Of a stretch of DNA of 46,006 nt, positions 24,133-31,378 are shown one piece after another (position 1 is the first letter of the stretch; the number at the start of each line of letters is the position of its first letter). The notes under the pieces were generated by a model, which ran no database searches, was not told the origin of the DNA, and saw nothing but the letters and a program-made list of their open reading frames with translations. Origin of the DNA: an uncultured Clostridia bacterium (GTDB lineage Bacteria; Bacillota; Clostridia; Christensenellales; Borkfalkiaceae); NCBI GenBank assembly GCA_947630115.1, contig CANRGG010000014.1, positions 1 to 46,006 of the forward strand. The letters run 5' to 3'. The position numbers and the translations under genes were made by a program.

Positions 24133-24663
24133 ATGGAAGAGGAGAACGTCTCGATCGAACAGGAGAAATCGGAGGAAGCCTTGCCCGTCGCGGGCGGCGG
24201 ATCCGGTCCCGAAGGCGCCGAACCCCAGGAGGGGAGCGCGCCGAAAACGGAGGAAAAGAGCCTCATGCTCGGAAAATTCAAGAGCGTGGACGCCCTCATG
24301 CACGCCTACCGGGAGCTAGAATCGGAGTTCACCCGCCGCAGCCGGCGTCTCAAAGCGCTCGAGGAGCGGGAAAAAGAGGGCGGGACGGGGGAGGAGCTTC
24401 CGCCGTCTCCCTCGCTCCGGGAAGCGGACAGGGGCGAGAGCCTTCCCGCGGATCCGGGAAGAGACGGCGACGAACTTTACCGCGCCGTCATGAACGATCA
24501 AAGGGTGCGCGCCCGCGTTCTGAGTGAGTATCTCGGCTCGCTCGGAGGAGTTCCGCTGCTCTCGTCGGCGGGAAGCGGCGTGACCGCGCCCAAATGCCGT
24601 CCGCATTCGTTCGCGGAAGCGGGGGATCTTGCGCTCGGCTATTTCAAATCAGAAAAAAGATAA
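24133..24663 (+). CDS. Capsid scaffolding protein
   Basis: A 176-residue acidic, low-complexity protein rich in Glu, Gly, Ser and Pro at the N-terminus. The segment LGKFKSVDALMHAYRELES and a charged helix (RRSRRLKALEEREKEGG) are characteristic of scaffolding proteins that guide assembly of HK97-fold capsids and are then lost. It sits directly between portal and capsid genes, its usual place. The ATG at 24133 follows AGGAGAAAAATC. The frame's first ATG at 24094 overlaps the portal end and has no such site. No head protease gene is present, as in P22-type assembly where scaffold leaves intact. Confidence 0.75.
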   Translation: MEEENVSIEQEKSEEALPVAGGGSGPEGAEPQEGSAPKTEEKSLMLGKFKSVDALMHAYRELESEFTRRSRRLKALEEREKEGGTGEELPPSPSLREADRGESLPADPGRDGDELYRAVMNDQRVRARVLSEYLGSLGGVPLLSSAGSGVTAPKCRPHSFAEAGDLALGYFKSEKR

Positions 24664-24676
24664 GGAGAAAAATTTC

Positions 24677-25834
24677 ATGGTAACCACTCAAACAGCAGAC
24701 AGCGTACTCAAATCTTACTATCTCGACGTCGTGGGCGACACGCTCGACAAGTCGGCAAATCCCTTTTTGGCGGCGATCAGAAAGACGACCTCCGACGTTT
24801 GGGGCAGAGACGTCCGCAAGACCGTCCGCGTCGGCGTGAACGGCGGGATCGGCGCGGGCACCGAGGAGGGCGATCTTCCCTCCGCCAAGGGGAACCGCTA
24901 TGCCCAGCTCGTCTCGCCGCTCAAAAATCTGTACGGCACGATCGAGATCTCGGACAAGGCGATCCGCGCCTCCGCGGGCAACGAGGGCGCGTTCGTCGAT
25001 CTTCTCAACGACGAAATGGACGGACTCGTCAAGAGCTCCTCGTTCAACTTCGGCAGAATGCTCTTCGGCGACGGCAGCGGCACCCTTGCGACCGTCAAAA
25101 CGGCGAACGAGTCCGCCAAAGAGGCGGTGTTCGACTCCATCCAATACGTGACGGAGGGCATGGCCGTGGACGTCTATGCCGCCGGAAAGACGGTCAAAAA
25201 GCAGGACGTCTCCATCGAGGCGATCGACCGTTCCACGAAGAAGATCACCTTCTCCGAGGATTTCGCGCTCGACGCGGGAGATTTCCTCGTCCTGCAAAAC
25301 TCCTATAATCTGGAGCTGACGGGGCTCAAAGCGATCTTTGCGGAGAGCGGCACCCTGTACGGGCTTGACAAGGCGGAAAATTCCTTTTTGAAGCCGTCCT
25401 ATTTCAAGAGCGTCGGAACTTTTTCCGAGATCTTGATCCAGAAGGCGATCGACATGGCGGAGGAGAGCTACGGCGGAAAGATCGACCTCATCGTCTGCTC
25501 GACCGGCGTGCGTCGCACCATGCTCAAAGACCTCGCCTACTACCGCAGACTGAGCCCCATGGATCTCGAAGGGGGTTTCTCGGCGTTCAGTTACAGCGGC
25601 GTGCCCGTCATCGCGGATCGTTTCTGCCCGGCGGGGACCGCATATTTGCTCAACACGAAGGACTTCGCGCTCCATCAGCTCTGCGACTGGCAGTGGCTCG
25701 AGGGCGAGGACGGGAAGATCTTGAAGCAGGTCCCCGGCAAGCCCGTCTATACGGCGACGCTCGTCAAATATGCCGAGCTCATGTGCTACCGTCCCTGCGG
25801 ACAGGTCGTCATGACCGGGATCACCGAGCAGTAA
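24677..25834 (+). CDS. Major capsid protein, HK97-fold type
   Basis: The shell subunit of the head, 385 residues. The start (MVTTQTADSVLKSYYLDVV) follows AAGGAGAAAAATTTC. The protein has an N-terminal arm (DKSANPFLAAIRKTTSDVWG) and an E-loop-like extended region with many Gly and charged residues (VNGGIGAGTEEGDLPS). A long spine helix region follows (DEMDGLVKSSSFNFGRMLFG), and a C-terminal axial-domain pattern ends with QVVMTGITEQ. These are features I associate with P22/SU10-like podoviral capsids. It has no N-terminal prohead-protease delta domain. The identification also rests on its position between the scaffold and connector genes. Confidence 0.82.
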   Translation: MVTTQTADSVLKSYYLDVVGDTLDKSANPFLAAIRKTTSDVWGRDVRKTVRVGVNGGIGAGTEEGDLPSAKGNRYAQLVSPLKNLYGTIEISDKAIRASAGNEGAFVDLLNDEMDGLVKSSSFNFGRMLFGDGSGTLATVKTANESAKEAVFDSIQYVTEGMAVDVYAAGKTVKKQDVSIEAIDRSTKKITFSEDFALDAGDFLVLQNSYNLELTGLKAIFAESGTLYGLDKAENSFLKPSYFKSVGTFSEILIQKAIDMAEESYGGKIDLIVCSTGVRRTMLKDLAYYRRLSPMDLEGGFSAFSYSGVPVIADRFCPAGTAYLLNTKDFALHQLCDWQWLEGEDGKILKQVPGKPVYTATLVKYAELMCYRPCGQVVMTGITEQ

Positions 25835-25845
25835 GGAAGGCGCGC

Positions 25846-26406
25846 ATGAAAGTCAAGAGAGTGCTTTCCCTTGCGGCGCAGAATTTGGGAAGAGAAGATC
25901 TTGCCGCGGCGATCAACGATTGCGCGGGCGAACCCGCGGGCGAGATCGCCTCTCTTCTGCGCTGTTACAATCTGATCGAAAACGAGATCGCGCTCGACTA
26001 CTTTCCGCTCAAACGCGAGGAGACCGTTTCGGTGCGCGGCGGCGTTTTGCCCTATTCGCGGCTCGCCTATGCGCCCGTGACCGTCTACTCGGCGGCGGAC
26101 GGCGCCCTGCGCCCCCTGAAGTTTGAGCTTCGTCCCGCGCGGATCCTGTTCCCCTCCCTCAAAGAGGAGACAAAGGTGACTTTGACCTATTCCCATTCCC
26201 CGCGGGAGAAGGAGTTCGACTCCTGCTCGGAATACGGGGGAAAGATCTCGGCGCGGCTGCTCTCCTTCGGCGTCTGCTGCGAATTCTGTCTCACGAACGG
26301 GCAGTTCGCGGAGGCGGCGACGTGGGAGAAAAAGTTCCGCGAGGCGTTGCGCGCGGCGGATATGACGAGAAGATCGCTCTTCGTCCGCGCGAGGAGGTGG
26401 GCATGA
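25846..26406 (+). CDS. Head-completion/connector-like protein
   Basis: A 186-residue protein in the place where adaptor proteins that lengthen the portal are encoded. It is helical at the N-terminus (QNLGREDLAAAINDCAG, SLLRCYNLIENEIALDYFP), has a beta-rich centre and ends in basic residues (RRSLFVRARRWA). The ATG at 25846 has AAGGAAGG upstream. It overlaps the next gene by 4 bases (ATGA). I infer a role like P22 gp4 from position and size; I do not recognise the sequence itself. It carries several cysteines (FGVCCEFCL), unusual for a virion connector. Confidence 0.6.
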   Translation: MKVKRVLSLAAQNLGREDLAAAINDCAGEPAGEIASLLRCYNLIENEIALDYFPLKREETVSVRGGVLPYSRLAYAPVTVYSAADGALRPLKFELRPARILFPSLKEETKVTLTYSHSPREKEFDSCSEYGGKISARLLSFGVCCEFCLTNGQFAEAATWEKKFREALRAADMTRRSLFVRARRWA

Positions 26407-27707
26407 TCTACGGCAAGGCGATTTTAAGCCCCGCCTTGACCCGGCGCACCGTGACGCGGAAGCTCTCCCTGTTTTCCGAACAAAGCGGCGCCCTTATGTG
26501 CCGCGGCGTGAATTTTCGCCGGGAAGGGGACTCCATCGTCTGCGCGGAGGGCGCCCGAAAGCGCTATGACCTTCCCGAAGGGGTCCGATCGTTTCACACC
26601 TCTTCGGGAAACGATCGGCGCGGCTGGGCCTATGCCGACGATGGGACGCTCTATTCGCTCGACGAGAGCAGCGCCTTTGCAGACGTTCCGCCCTTCCGCG
26701 CATTGGTCGGGTGCCGCACTCTTCGAAACGAGGACGCGCTCTTTGCCGTCGGCGTCGGGAAGGTCTCCCTGCTCTTCCAGGGGCGGGCGACGGACGTCGG
26801 CGGCGCGGCGGGCGGCGACTGCGCCTGTCTCTCCGCCGAGCGGCTCTTCACCGCAAGAGGGGACGTCGTTCGCTTTTCGAGCCCGCTCTCGCCCGAAAAT
26901 TGGACGGGAGGGCTTCCCAATGCGGGCTATGTCGAATTGCCCTCTTCGGACGGAGAGATCCTCTTCCTGGAGGAGATCGGAGGCGAAATTTTGCTTGTCC
27001 GCAGGCGGGGGCTCTGGAAGCTGAAAACGAGCGGAAATACCCTCGCTTTCCGCGCCGAGCGCCTTCCCTATGCGGGCGGGGAGATCGACGAAGGCAGCGT
27101 CGCGGTCTTGGGCGGAAAGATCGTCTTTCTCGCGAGCGACGGGCTGTATTCCTTCGACGGATCGCGCGCAAAGCGGATCCCCGGCTGCGGGTTTTCCCGG
27201 CTCTATCCCGGGAAAGCGGTCAAAGCCGTCTCCGCCGCGGGGATCTACTGCGCCTCGGTCGAATGCCGGGACGGCGAAATGCGGCTCTGGCTCGTCGAGC
27301 CCGAACAGGAGCGGGGACATTTCCTCGGGATCCGGGCGGAAATGCTCGCGGGCGGGACGGAACTGCTCTTTGCAAACGGCGGCGGGCTGTACGGGCTGAC
27401 GGAGCGCGGGTTTTTCCCCGGCGATCGGGCGGAGAGCTCGCTTGTGACGGAGCGCTCGCTGCTCGGGCTCTCGCCGCGGAAGAAATATCTCGACGGCGTG
27501 ACGGTCGAGGGCGAGGGACGCTTTTTGGTGGAGGCGCGCGCGGAAAAGGGCGCCGCGCGCGCCGCGGCGGGGGAGGCGGGCAGCCGGCTCTTGTTCCCCG
27601 TCCCCGTTTCGGGCACGAGTTTTTTCTTCCACATCACGTCCTCATCGGAAAGAGCGCGGATCGAGAGCTTGACTTTCGAACTGCGGGAGGAGACGGGAAA
27701 ATGGTGA
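26403..27707 (+). CDS. Beta-propeller phage protein, gp10-like packaged-DNA stabiliser
   Basis: A 434-residue protein made of repeated beta-blade-like units such as GWAYADDGTLYSLDES, KIVFLASDGLYSFDGS and ANGGGLYGLTERGFF. Its build and position match the P22 gp10-type hub protein that closes the portal after DNA packaging and begins the short tail. The ATG at 26403 overlaps the stop of the previous gene, and its own end overlaps the next gene by 7 bases. The propeller pattern is visible; the specific virion role is inferred from synteny. Confidence 0.65.
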   Translation: MIYGKAILSPALTRRTVTRKLSLFSEQSGALMCRGVNFRREGDSIVCAEGARKRYDLPEGVRSFHTSSGNDRRGWAYADDGTLYSLDESSAFADVPPFRALVGCRTLRNEDALFAVGVGKVSLLFQGRATDVGGAAGGDCACLSAERLFTARGDVVRFSSPLSPENWTGGLPNAGYVELPSSDGEILFLEEIGGEILLVRRRGLWKLKTSGNTLAFRAERLPYAGGEIDEGSVAVLGGKIVFLASDGLYSFDGSRAKRIPGCGFSRLYPGKAVKAVSAAGIYCASVECRDGEMRLWLVEPEQERGHFLGIRAEMLAGGTELLFANGGGLYGLTERGFFPGDRAESSLVTERSLLGLSPRKKYLDGVTVEGEGRFLVEARAEKGAARAAAGEAGSRLLFPVPVSGTSFFFHITSSSERARIESLTFELREETGKW

Positions 27708-28198
27708 TCGACATCATCGACCTCAACGACGAAGAGTTTCAGAACCTGACGAGCGTCCAGCTTGCGATGGTCCGCGCCGCACAGGCGAAAAAGGACAAGA
27801 TCTTGCTCGACGCCGGTGAAAAGAAGCAAAAAAATCTTCAAACGCTGATCACTTCCCGCATTGCGCGCTCCTCGATGAGATCGGACTTCGACGCCGAAAT
27901 CGACGCCGAGGCCGAGACGGAGATCGAGGTCATCAAAGAGGATCTTCTCTACCAGCTCGCCTACGAGGGGACCTATTCGGACGGAAACGAGTTCGGACCC
28001 TATTCCTATCCCGAGAACCCCAACTACAAGCTGGCGGCGCCTCAGCGCTTTTTGGTCGTCCGCGACTACTATATGCACGTCACGACGGACGCAAAGGCGC
28101 GCCTCGAAGCCTATACGATGGATACGCTCGCAAGATCGTATCTCGGCGAATATTACGAGACCCTCTACGATCTTCTTTCGGCTTACGTCAAAGAATAG
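27701..28198 (+). CDS. Last cassette protein, function unknown
   Basis: A 165-residue acidic protein with a helical N-terminal half (LTSVQLAMVRAAQAKKDKIL) that may form a coiled coil. A tyrosine-rich centre (QLAYEGTYSDGNEFGPYSYP) and a helical C-terminus (YLGEYYETLYDLLSAYVKE) follow. The ATG at 27701 overlaps the propeller gene and follows GGGAGGAGAC. It is co-transcribed with the head genes and ends 21 bases before the cassette terminator. Candidate roles are a tail-needle, an ejection factor or a host-specific addition; none is recognised from sequence. Confidence 0.6.
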   Translation: MVIDIIDLNDEEFQNLTSVQLAMVRAAQAKKDKILLDAGEKKQKNLQTLITSRIARSSMRSDFDAEIDAEAETEIEVIKEDLLYQLAYEGTYSDGNEFGPYSYPENPNYKLAAPQRFLVVRDYYMHVTTDAKARLEAYTMDTLARSYLGEYYETLYDLLSAYVKE

Positions 28199-28219
28199 AA
28201 ATCGAAGTCATCGGGCGGG

Positions 28220-28252
28220 GAGCCGCGCGGCAGAATGCCGCGCGGCTCTTTT
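28220..28252 (+). terminator. Terminator closing the phage-head cassette
   Basis: GAGCCGCGCGGCA (28220-28232) and its exact complement (28236-28248) form a 13-bp stem with a 3-base loop, followed by TTTT. It starts 21 bases after the last cassette gene. Confidence 0.9.
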
Positions 28253-28273
28253 GCGTTCGCGTCCGATTTTTTC

Positions 28274-28301
28274 TTGCATTTTGAAAATTTTGTAGTATAA
28301 T
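28274..28301 (+). promoter_or_regulatory. Promoter of the repeat-bearing lipoprotein
   Basis: TTGCAT (28274-28279), 16 bases, TATAAT (28296-28301). A small CCGCC/GGCGG hairpin lies in the leader just before the AGGAGG ribosome binding site. Confidence 0.7.
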
Positions 28302-28346
28302 AGAGACAGAACCCGCAAAGACCGCCTCGGGCGGATAGGAGGAATT

Positions 28347-29588
28347 ATGAAAATCAAACAGATCTGCCGTCTGGCGCTTGTGCTTTTGCTGACGCTTGCC
28401 CTTGCCCTCGTCTGCGCTTGCAGCGGGAACGGCGCCGAACAGGACCCCATTCCCGGCGGAACGGAACAGCAGACCCCCTCGGGCGATGAAAAAGACCCCT
28501 CGGGCGGCGAAAAAGACCCGTCGGGCAGCGAAAAAGACCCGTCCGGCGGTGAAAAAGACCCGTCGGGCAGCGAAAAAGATCCGTCCGGCGGCGAAAAAGA
28601 CCCCTCGGGCAGCGAAAAAGACCCGTCCGGCGGTGAGAAAGATCCGTCGGGCGAGGAAAAAGACCCCGAGCCGGAGCCGGTCTATCCCGAATGGAAGGGG
28701 GAGTGGGTCTCGGCGATCTTCGGCGGCGGACCGTTCGTCACGGGCGGCGAGAAGGTCCTTTCCGACGTCAAGGCGTCGGGGTTCAACACGATCATCATCT
28801 GGTCGGTGCACGTCCATAACGACGGGACCCTCTATCTCAACGACGACAAGGTCTGCGACAACGGCAAGCTCGTGATCGGGCAGGACTCCCTCGATTTCTG
28901 GGCAGGGCTCAAAGGGGAGGATTCCTCCATCGAGCGGATCGAATTGAGCGTCGGCGCGGGCAACTGCACCGATTTCGAGCAAATCAAAGCCGATATCCAA
29001 AAGGACGGCACGGGGAAGGAGACCGTTCTTTACAAGAACATGAAACTTCTGATCGAGGCGACGGGCGCGGACGCCGTCAACTATGACGACGAGAGCTGTT
29101 ATGATCTCGATTCCGCCGTAAAATTCGGCAAAATGTGCGCCGGAATGGGGGTGAAGATCACCCTCTGCCCGTATGTCAACTCCGATTTTTGGGGCAAACT
29201 TGCAAAGGAACTCGGAGAGGACGTGGACAGAGTTTATCTGCAATGCTATTCGGGCGGGCAGCTCAACGACAACCAATATACGATCTGGTGGAAGATCTGG
29301 GCGCTCTCGACGGGACTGAGGATCATTCCCGGCTATTGGTGCGGGAGCGGCATCGGCAAATGTTCCGCCGCGACCGTCAAGAGCAAGCTCTCCCGCGAGA
29401 CCGACTACACGACGGGCGGGTTCATCTGGTACTATGACGATCTGATGAAGCTGAAATCTCCCAATTCGACCAAGGACTATGCCGCTGCGATCAACGACGC
29501 AAATCCCCATAAGGGCGAGGTCTCGTCCTCTGTTTCGGCGTTTTGGGAGGGGGAGCATTGCGTTCTTCCCGAAAAGAAACGGAGCTAA
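28347..29588 (+). CDS. Lipoprotein with heptad repeats and a glycoside-hydrolase-like barrel
   Basis: A 413-residue secreted lipoprotein. The signal peptide (residues 1-24) ends in VCA before Cys25, the lipidation site. A stalk follows, built of about eight 7-residue repeats of the type KDPSGGE/KDPSGSE, encoded by 21-base tandem repeats. The globular part begins near residue 115 (EWKGEWVSAIFGGGPF). It has the strand-helix rhythm of a TIM barrel with ADAVNYDDES where GH18-type enzymes carry their acidic catalytic residues, then GVKITLCPYVNS, RIIPGYWCG and GGFIWYYDDLMKL. A chitinase/endoglycosidase-like or lectin role is plausible but not shown. It has its own promoter and terminator-separated position, so it is not clearly part of the phage cassette. 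Confidence 0.75.
   Translation: MKIKQICRLALVLLLTLALALVCACSGNGAEQDPIPGGTEQQTPSGDEKDPSGGEKDPSGSEKDPSGGEKDPSGSEKDPSGGEKDPSGSEKDPSGGEKDPSGEEKDPEPEPVYPEWKGEWVSAIFGGGPFVTGGEKVLSDVKASGFNTIIIWSVHVHNDGTLYLNDDKVCDNGKLVIGQDSLDFWAGLKGEDSSIERIELSVGAGNCTDFEQIKADIQKDGTGKETVLYKNMKLLIEATGADAVNYDDESCYDLDSAVKFGKMCAGMGVKITLCPYVNSDFWGKLAKELGEDVDRVYLQCYSGGQLNDNQYTIWWKIWALSTGLRIIPGYWCGSGIGKCSAATVKSKLSRETDYTTGGFIWYYDDLMKLKSPNSTKDYAAAINDANPHKGEVSSSVSAFWEGEHCVLPEKKRS
28480..28667 (+). repeat. 21-bp tandem repeat array inside the lipoprotein gene
   Basis: About eight to nine in-frame 21-base units encode alternating GGEKDPS and GSEKDPS heptads. Units differ mainly at synonymous positions. The array is prone to length change by slippage without frameshift, altering only the stalk length. 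Confidence 0.85.
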
Positions 29589-29601
29589 ACGGAGAAGGGC
29601 G

Positions 29602-29631
29602 GTATAAATCGGCGGCGTTTTTCCCAAATTA
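29602..29631 (+). promoter_or_regulatory. Possible sigma-G (forespore) promoter of spoVAC
   Basis: GTATA (29602-29606), 18 bases, CAAATTA (29625-29631) fits the sigma-G pattern as I recall it (GnATA, about 18 bases, CATnnTA) with one mismatch. spoVA genes of other spore formers are transcribed by sigma-G. The next ATG (29637) is only 5 bases further, so the first ORF would be essentially leaderless. Confidence 0.4.
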
Positions 29632-29636
29632 AAGGC

Positions 29637-29759
29637 ATGGAAAAGATCAAGAGCAATCCTTTGGGAAAGACGAGAGAGGAGCGGGAGAGCTGCTTCCCGG
29701 AGGCGGGAAGGGAGGAGTTCCATCCGCGCGGACCCCGCCGCGGGGGAGACGCCGCATGA
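29637..29759 (+). CDS. 40-residue ORF coupled to spoVAC
   Basis: The frame starts ATGGAAAAGATC at 29637 after AAAGG and ends with a TGA that overlaps the spoVAC ATG (ATGA). The peptide is charged, rich in Arg, Gly and Glu (starts MEKIKSNPLGKTREERES), and has no recognised domain. The coupling to spoVAC and the absence of another spoVAC ribosome binding site, apart from GGGGGAG inside this ORF, make translation plausible. It could be a leader peptide, a small spore protein, or chance. Confidence 0.45.
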   Translation: MEKIKSNPLGKTREERESCFPEAGREEFHPRGPRRGGDAA

Positions 29760-30211
29760 CGGGAAAATCGCGCGAAAATTACAACAAGAACTACATCGAC
29801 TATGTAAACTCGTTCGACCCGCCGACCAAACATTTTCAGACTTGCAGCCGCGCCTTTCTGGTGGGCGGATTTATCTGCTGTATCGGGCAGTTTTTCCGCT
29901 TTCTGCTCGAATATGCGGGGCTGACAGGGGATGAACTTGCGGGCACCGTCTCCGTCATCCTCATCTTTCTGGGGACGTTTTTGACGGGGCTCGGCGTCTA
30001 TGACCGGATCGGCAAGAACGCGGGCGCGGGGAGCATCGTGCCCATCACGGGCTTTGCGAATTCGGTAGCCTCTCCCGCGATCGAATTCAAGACCGAGGGC
30101 TTTGTCTACGGCATGGCGGCGAAGATGTTCATCGTCGCAGGCCCCATCATCGTGTTCGGCGTGAGCGCGGGCGCGGCGGTCGGGCTCATCTATTGGCTGT
30201 TGGGGCTCTGA
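29756..30211 (+). CDS. spoVAC: Stage V sporulation protein AC
   Basis: SpoVAC is an inner spore membrane channel component that carries dipicolinic acid into the forespore and releases it at germination; the Bacillus protein behaves as a mechanosensitive channel. The 151-residue product matches the family throughout. It begins with YNKNYIDYVNSFDPPTKHF, then AFLVGGFICCIGQFF and the strongly conserved TGLGVYDRIGKNAGAGSI. PITGFANSVASPAIEFKTEG and a last membrane segment (AAKMFIVAGPIIVFGV) follow. spoVAD, spoVAE and the other spoVA genes do not accompany it here, so it is an isolated copy. Its presence suggests a spore-forming ancestry or ability. Confidence 0.95.
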   Translation: MTGKSRENYNKNYIDYVNSFDPPTKHFQTCSRAFLVGGFICCIGQFFRFLLEYAGLTGDELAGTVSVILIFLGTFLTGLGVYDRIGKNAGAGSIVPITGFANSVASPAIEFKTEGFVYGMAAKMFIVAGPIIVFGVSAGAAVGLIYWLLGL

Positions 30212-30252
30212 AAGAAAATTGGGCGCCGCGGCGGAAAAGTGCGCGAAAACGG

Positions 30253-30281
30253 TTGTAAATCGCCGTGTTTTGTGCTACAAT
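30253..30281 (+). promoter_or_regulatory. Promoter of the DUF1858 gene
   Basis: TTGTAA (30253-30258), 17 bases, TACAAT (30276-30281). AAGGAG precedes the ATG at 30312. Confidence 0.65.
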
Positions 30282-30311
30282 ATGGGAAGAAAAATCCAAG
30301 GAGTGAAAGAT

Positions 30312-30509
30312 ATGGCAAAAATCACAAAGGACACTTTGATCTCGGATTGCCTCGAACTCAATCCGAACGCCCCCGACATTTTGATGGAGGCGGGCATGCA
30401 CTGCTTCGGCTGCGCGCTGGCGCACGGCGAAACGATCGAACAAGCGGTCGCCGTTCACGGCGAGGATCTCGAGACGCTTTTGAAACGGCTCAACGAGGGT
30501 TTGGAATAA
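30312..30509 (+). CDS. DUF1858 disulfide-type small protein
   Basis: A 65-residue protein of the DUF1858 family, also described as the hybrid-cluster-protein-associated redox disulfide domain. It resembles the N-terminal domain of ScdA/RIC iron-sulfur repair proteins. The pattern is typical: TLISDCLELNPNAPDILMEAGMHCFGCALA, in two parts separated by a turn, with the CFGC motif (HCFGCALAHGET) and a helical C-terminus. The family's role is thought to be redox or iron-sulfur related in anaerobes; no partner such as hcp is adjacent. It has its own promoter, an AAGGAG site and a terminator directly after the stop, so it is a single-gene unit. Confidence 0.88.
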   Translation: MAKITKDTLISDCLELNPNAPDILMEAGMHCFGCALAHGETIEQAVAVHGEDLETLLKRLNEGLE

Positions 30510-30517
30510 AAAAGACG

Positions 30518-30546
30518 CCCCCTGCAAGATCTTTGCAGGGGGTTTT
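30518..30546 (+). terminator. Terminator of the DUF1858 gene
   Basis: CCCCCTGCAA (30518-30527) pairs with TTGCAGGGGG (30533-30542), followed by TTTTC. Confidence 0.85.
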
Positions 30547-30622
30547 CAAAACCGGAGATTAAAAACCGTCCGGGTGCGGTATATATTATCAGGACAGAAT
30601 TATTTTCAGAGAGGGAGAAAGT

Positions 30623-31351
30623 ATGTTTTACAGCTATTATCTGTTTCTGCTCATTCTCATTCCGTTCATGCTGCTCTCGGCCTGGGCGAGCGCAAAGGTC
30701 AACTCGACCTTTGCAAAATACAACGGCGTGCAAAGCTCCTCGCACATGACGGGCTATGACACGGCGGTTCGGCTTTTGAGAGACAACGGCATCAACGGGA
30801 TCACCGTCAACCGGATCCGCGGACGGCTCACCGATCATTATCATCCCGCCAAGGGGCAGGTCAATCTTTCGGAGAGCACCTACGGCTCGGCGAGCATTGC
30901 GGCTTGCGCGGTCGCCGCGCATGAGATCGGGCACGTCATGCAGAAAACGAAGGGGTACGGGCCCTACAAACTGCGGACGGCGCTCGTGCCGCTTGCGAAC
31001 ATCGGCTCCCGTCTCGCCCTTCCGCTCATCCTCGTCGGGATCCTGCTCGACGTGATCTTTCTCGGCACCGATTTCGTCGTCGGGCAATACCTCATGTATG
31101 TCGGGATCGCCTTTTATTCGCTGTCGGTGCTTTTCATGCTCGTGACGCTGCCCGTCGAGTTCAACGCCTCCCGCCGCGCGAGGAAAATGCTCGTTCAGGA
31201 GGGGATCTTGAATGAGAGCGAGATCGTCGGCGCGAAGAGGGTGCTCTCTGCCGCCGCGATGACCTACGTCGCCTCCATGCTCATCTCGCTTGTCTACTTC
31301 CTGCGCTATCTGCTCATTGTGCTTTCGTTTGCGGGAAGAAGAAGGAACTGA
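30623..31351 (+). CDS. YugP-type membrane zinc metalloprotease
   Basis: A 242-residue neutral zinc metallopeptidase of the YugP family. The zinc site HEIGH is in AAHEIGHVMQKTKG (about residue 110), preceded by the conserved LTDHYHPAKGQVNLSE segment. Hydrophobic segments lie at the N-terminus (SYYLFLLILIPFMLLSAWA), after the active site (ANIGSRLALPLILVGILLD) and at the C-terminus. EFNASRRARKML, a second family signature, is present. The substrates of the family are unknown. The start at 30623 has GAGGGAG upstream. The Mrp ATPase gene follows 27 bases later and is probably co-transcribed. Confidence 0.92.
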   Translation: MFYSYYLFLLILIPFMLLSAWASAKVNSTFAKYNGVQSSSHMTGYDTAVRLLRDNGINGITVNRIRGRLTDHYHPAKGQVNLSESTYGSASIAACAVAAHEIGHVMQKTKGYGPYKLRTALVPLANIGSRLALPLILVGILLDVIFLGTDFVVGQYLMYVGIAFYSLSVLFMLVTLPVEFNASRRARKMLVQEGILNESEIVGAKRVLSAAAMTYVASMLISLVYFLRYLLIVLSFAGRRRN

Positions 31352-31378
31352 AATCAAATCAAAAATTCGGAGGAAATT

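Larger units (their letters stand above)
20523..28252 (+). mobile_element. Compact podovirus-type head and packaging cassette, possibly domesticated
   Basis: Eight tightly packed plus-strand genes (gaps or overlaps of at most about 20 bases) form one transcription unit closed by a strong terminator. All packaging and head functions appear intact. The cassette has no integrase, repressor, replication, lysis, tail-spike or attachment-site genes that I can see. Base composition matches the flanking chromosomal genes, unlike the AT-rich islands at about 0.9, 36 and 44 kb. Confidence 0.7.

Noticed and set aside
24677-25834. Encapsulin nanocompartment instead of phage capsid
   Set aside because: It is flanked by scaffold, portal and terminase genes, which encapsulin loci lack.
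28480-28667. CRISPR-like short repeats
   Set aside because: The 21-bp units are in frame inside a lipoprotein gene and encode a heptapeptide stalk, without spacers.
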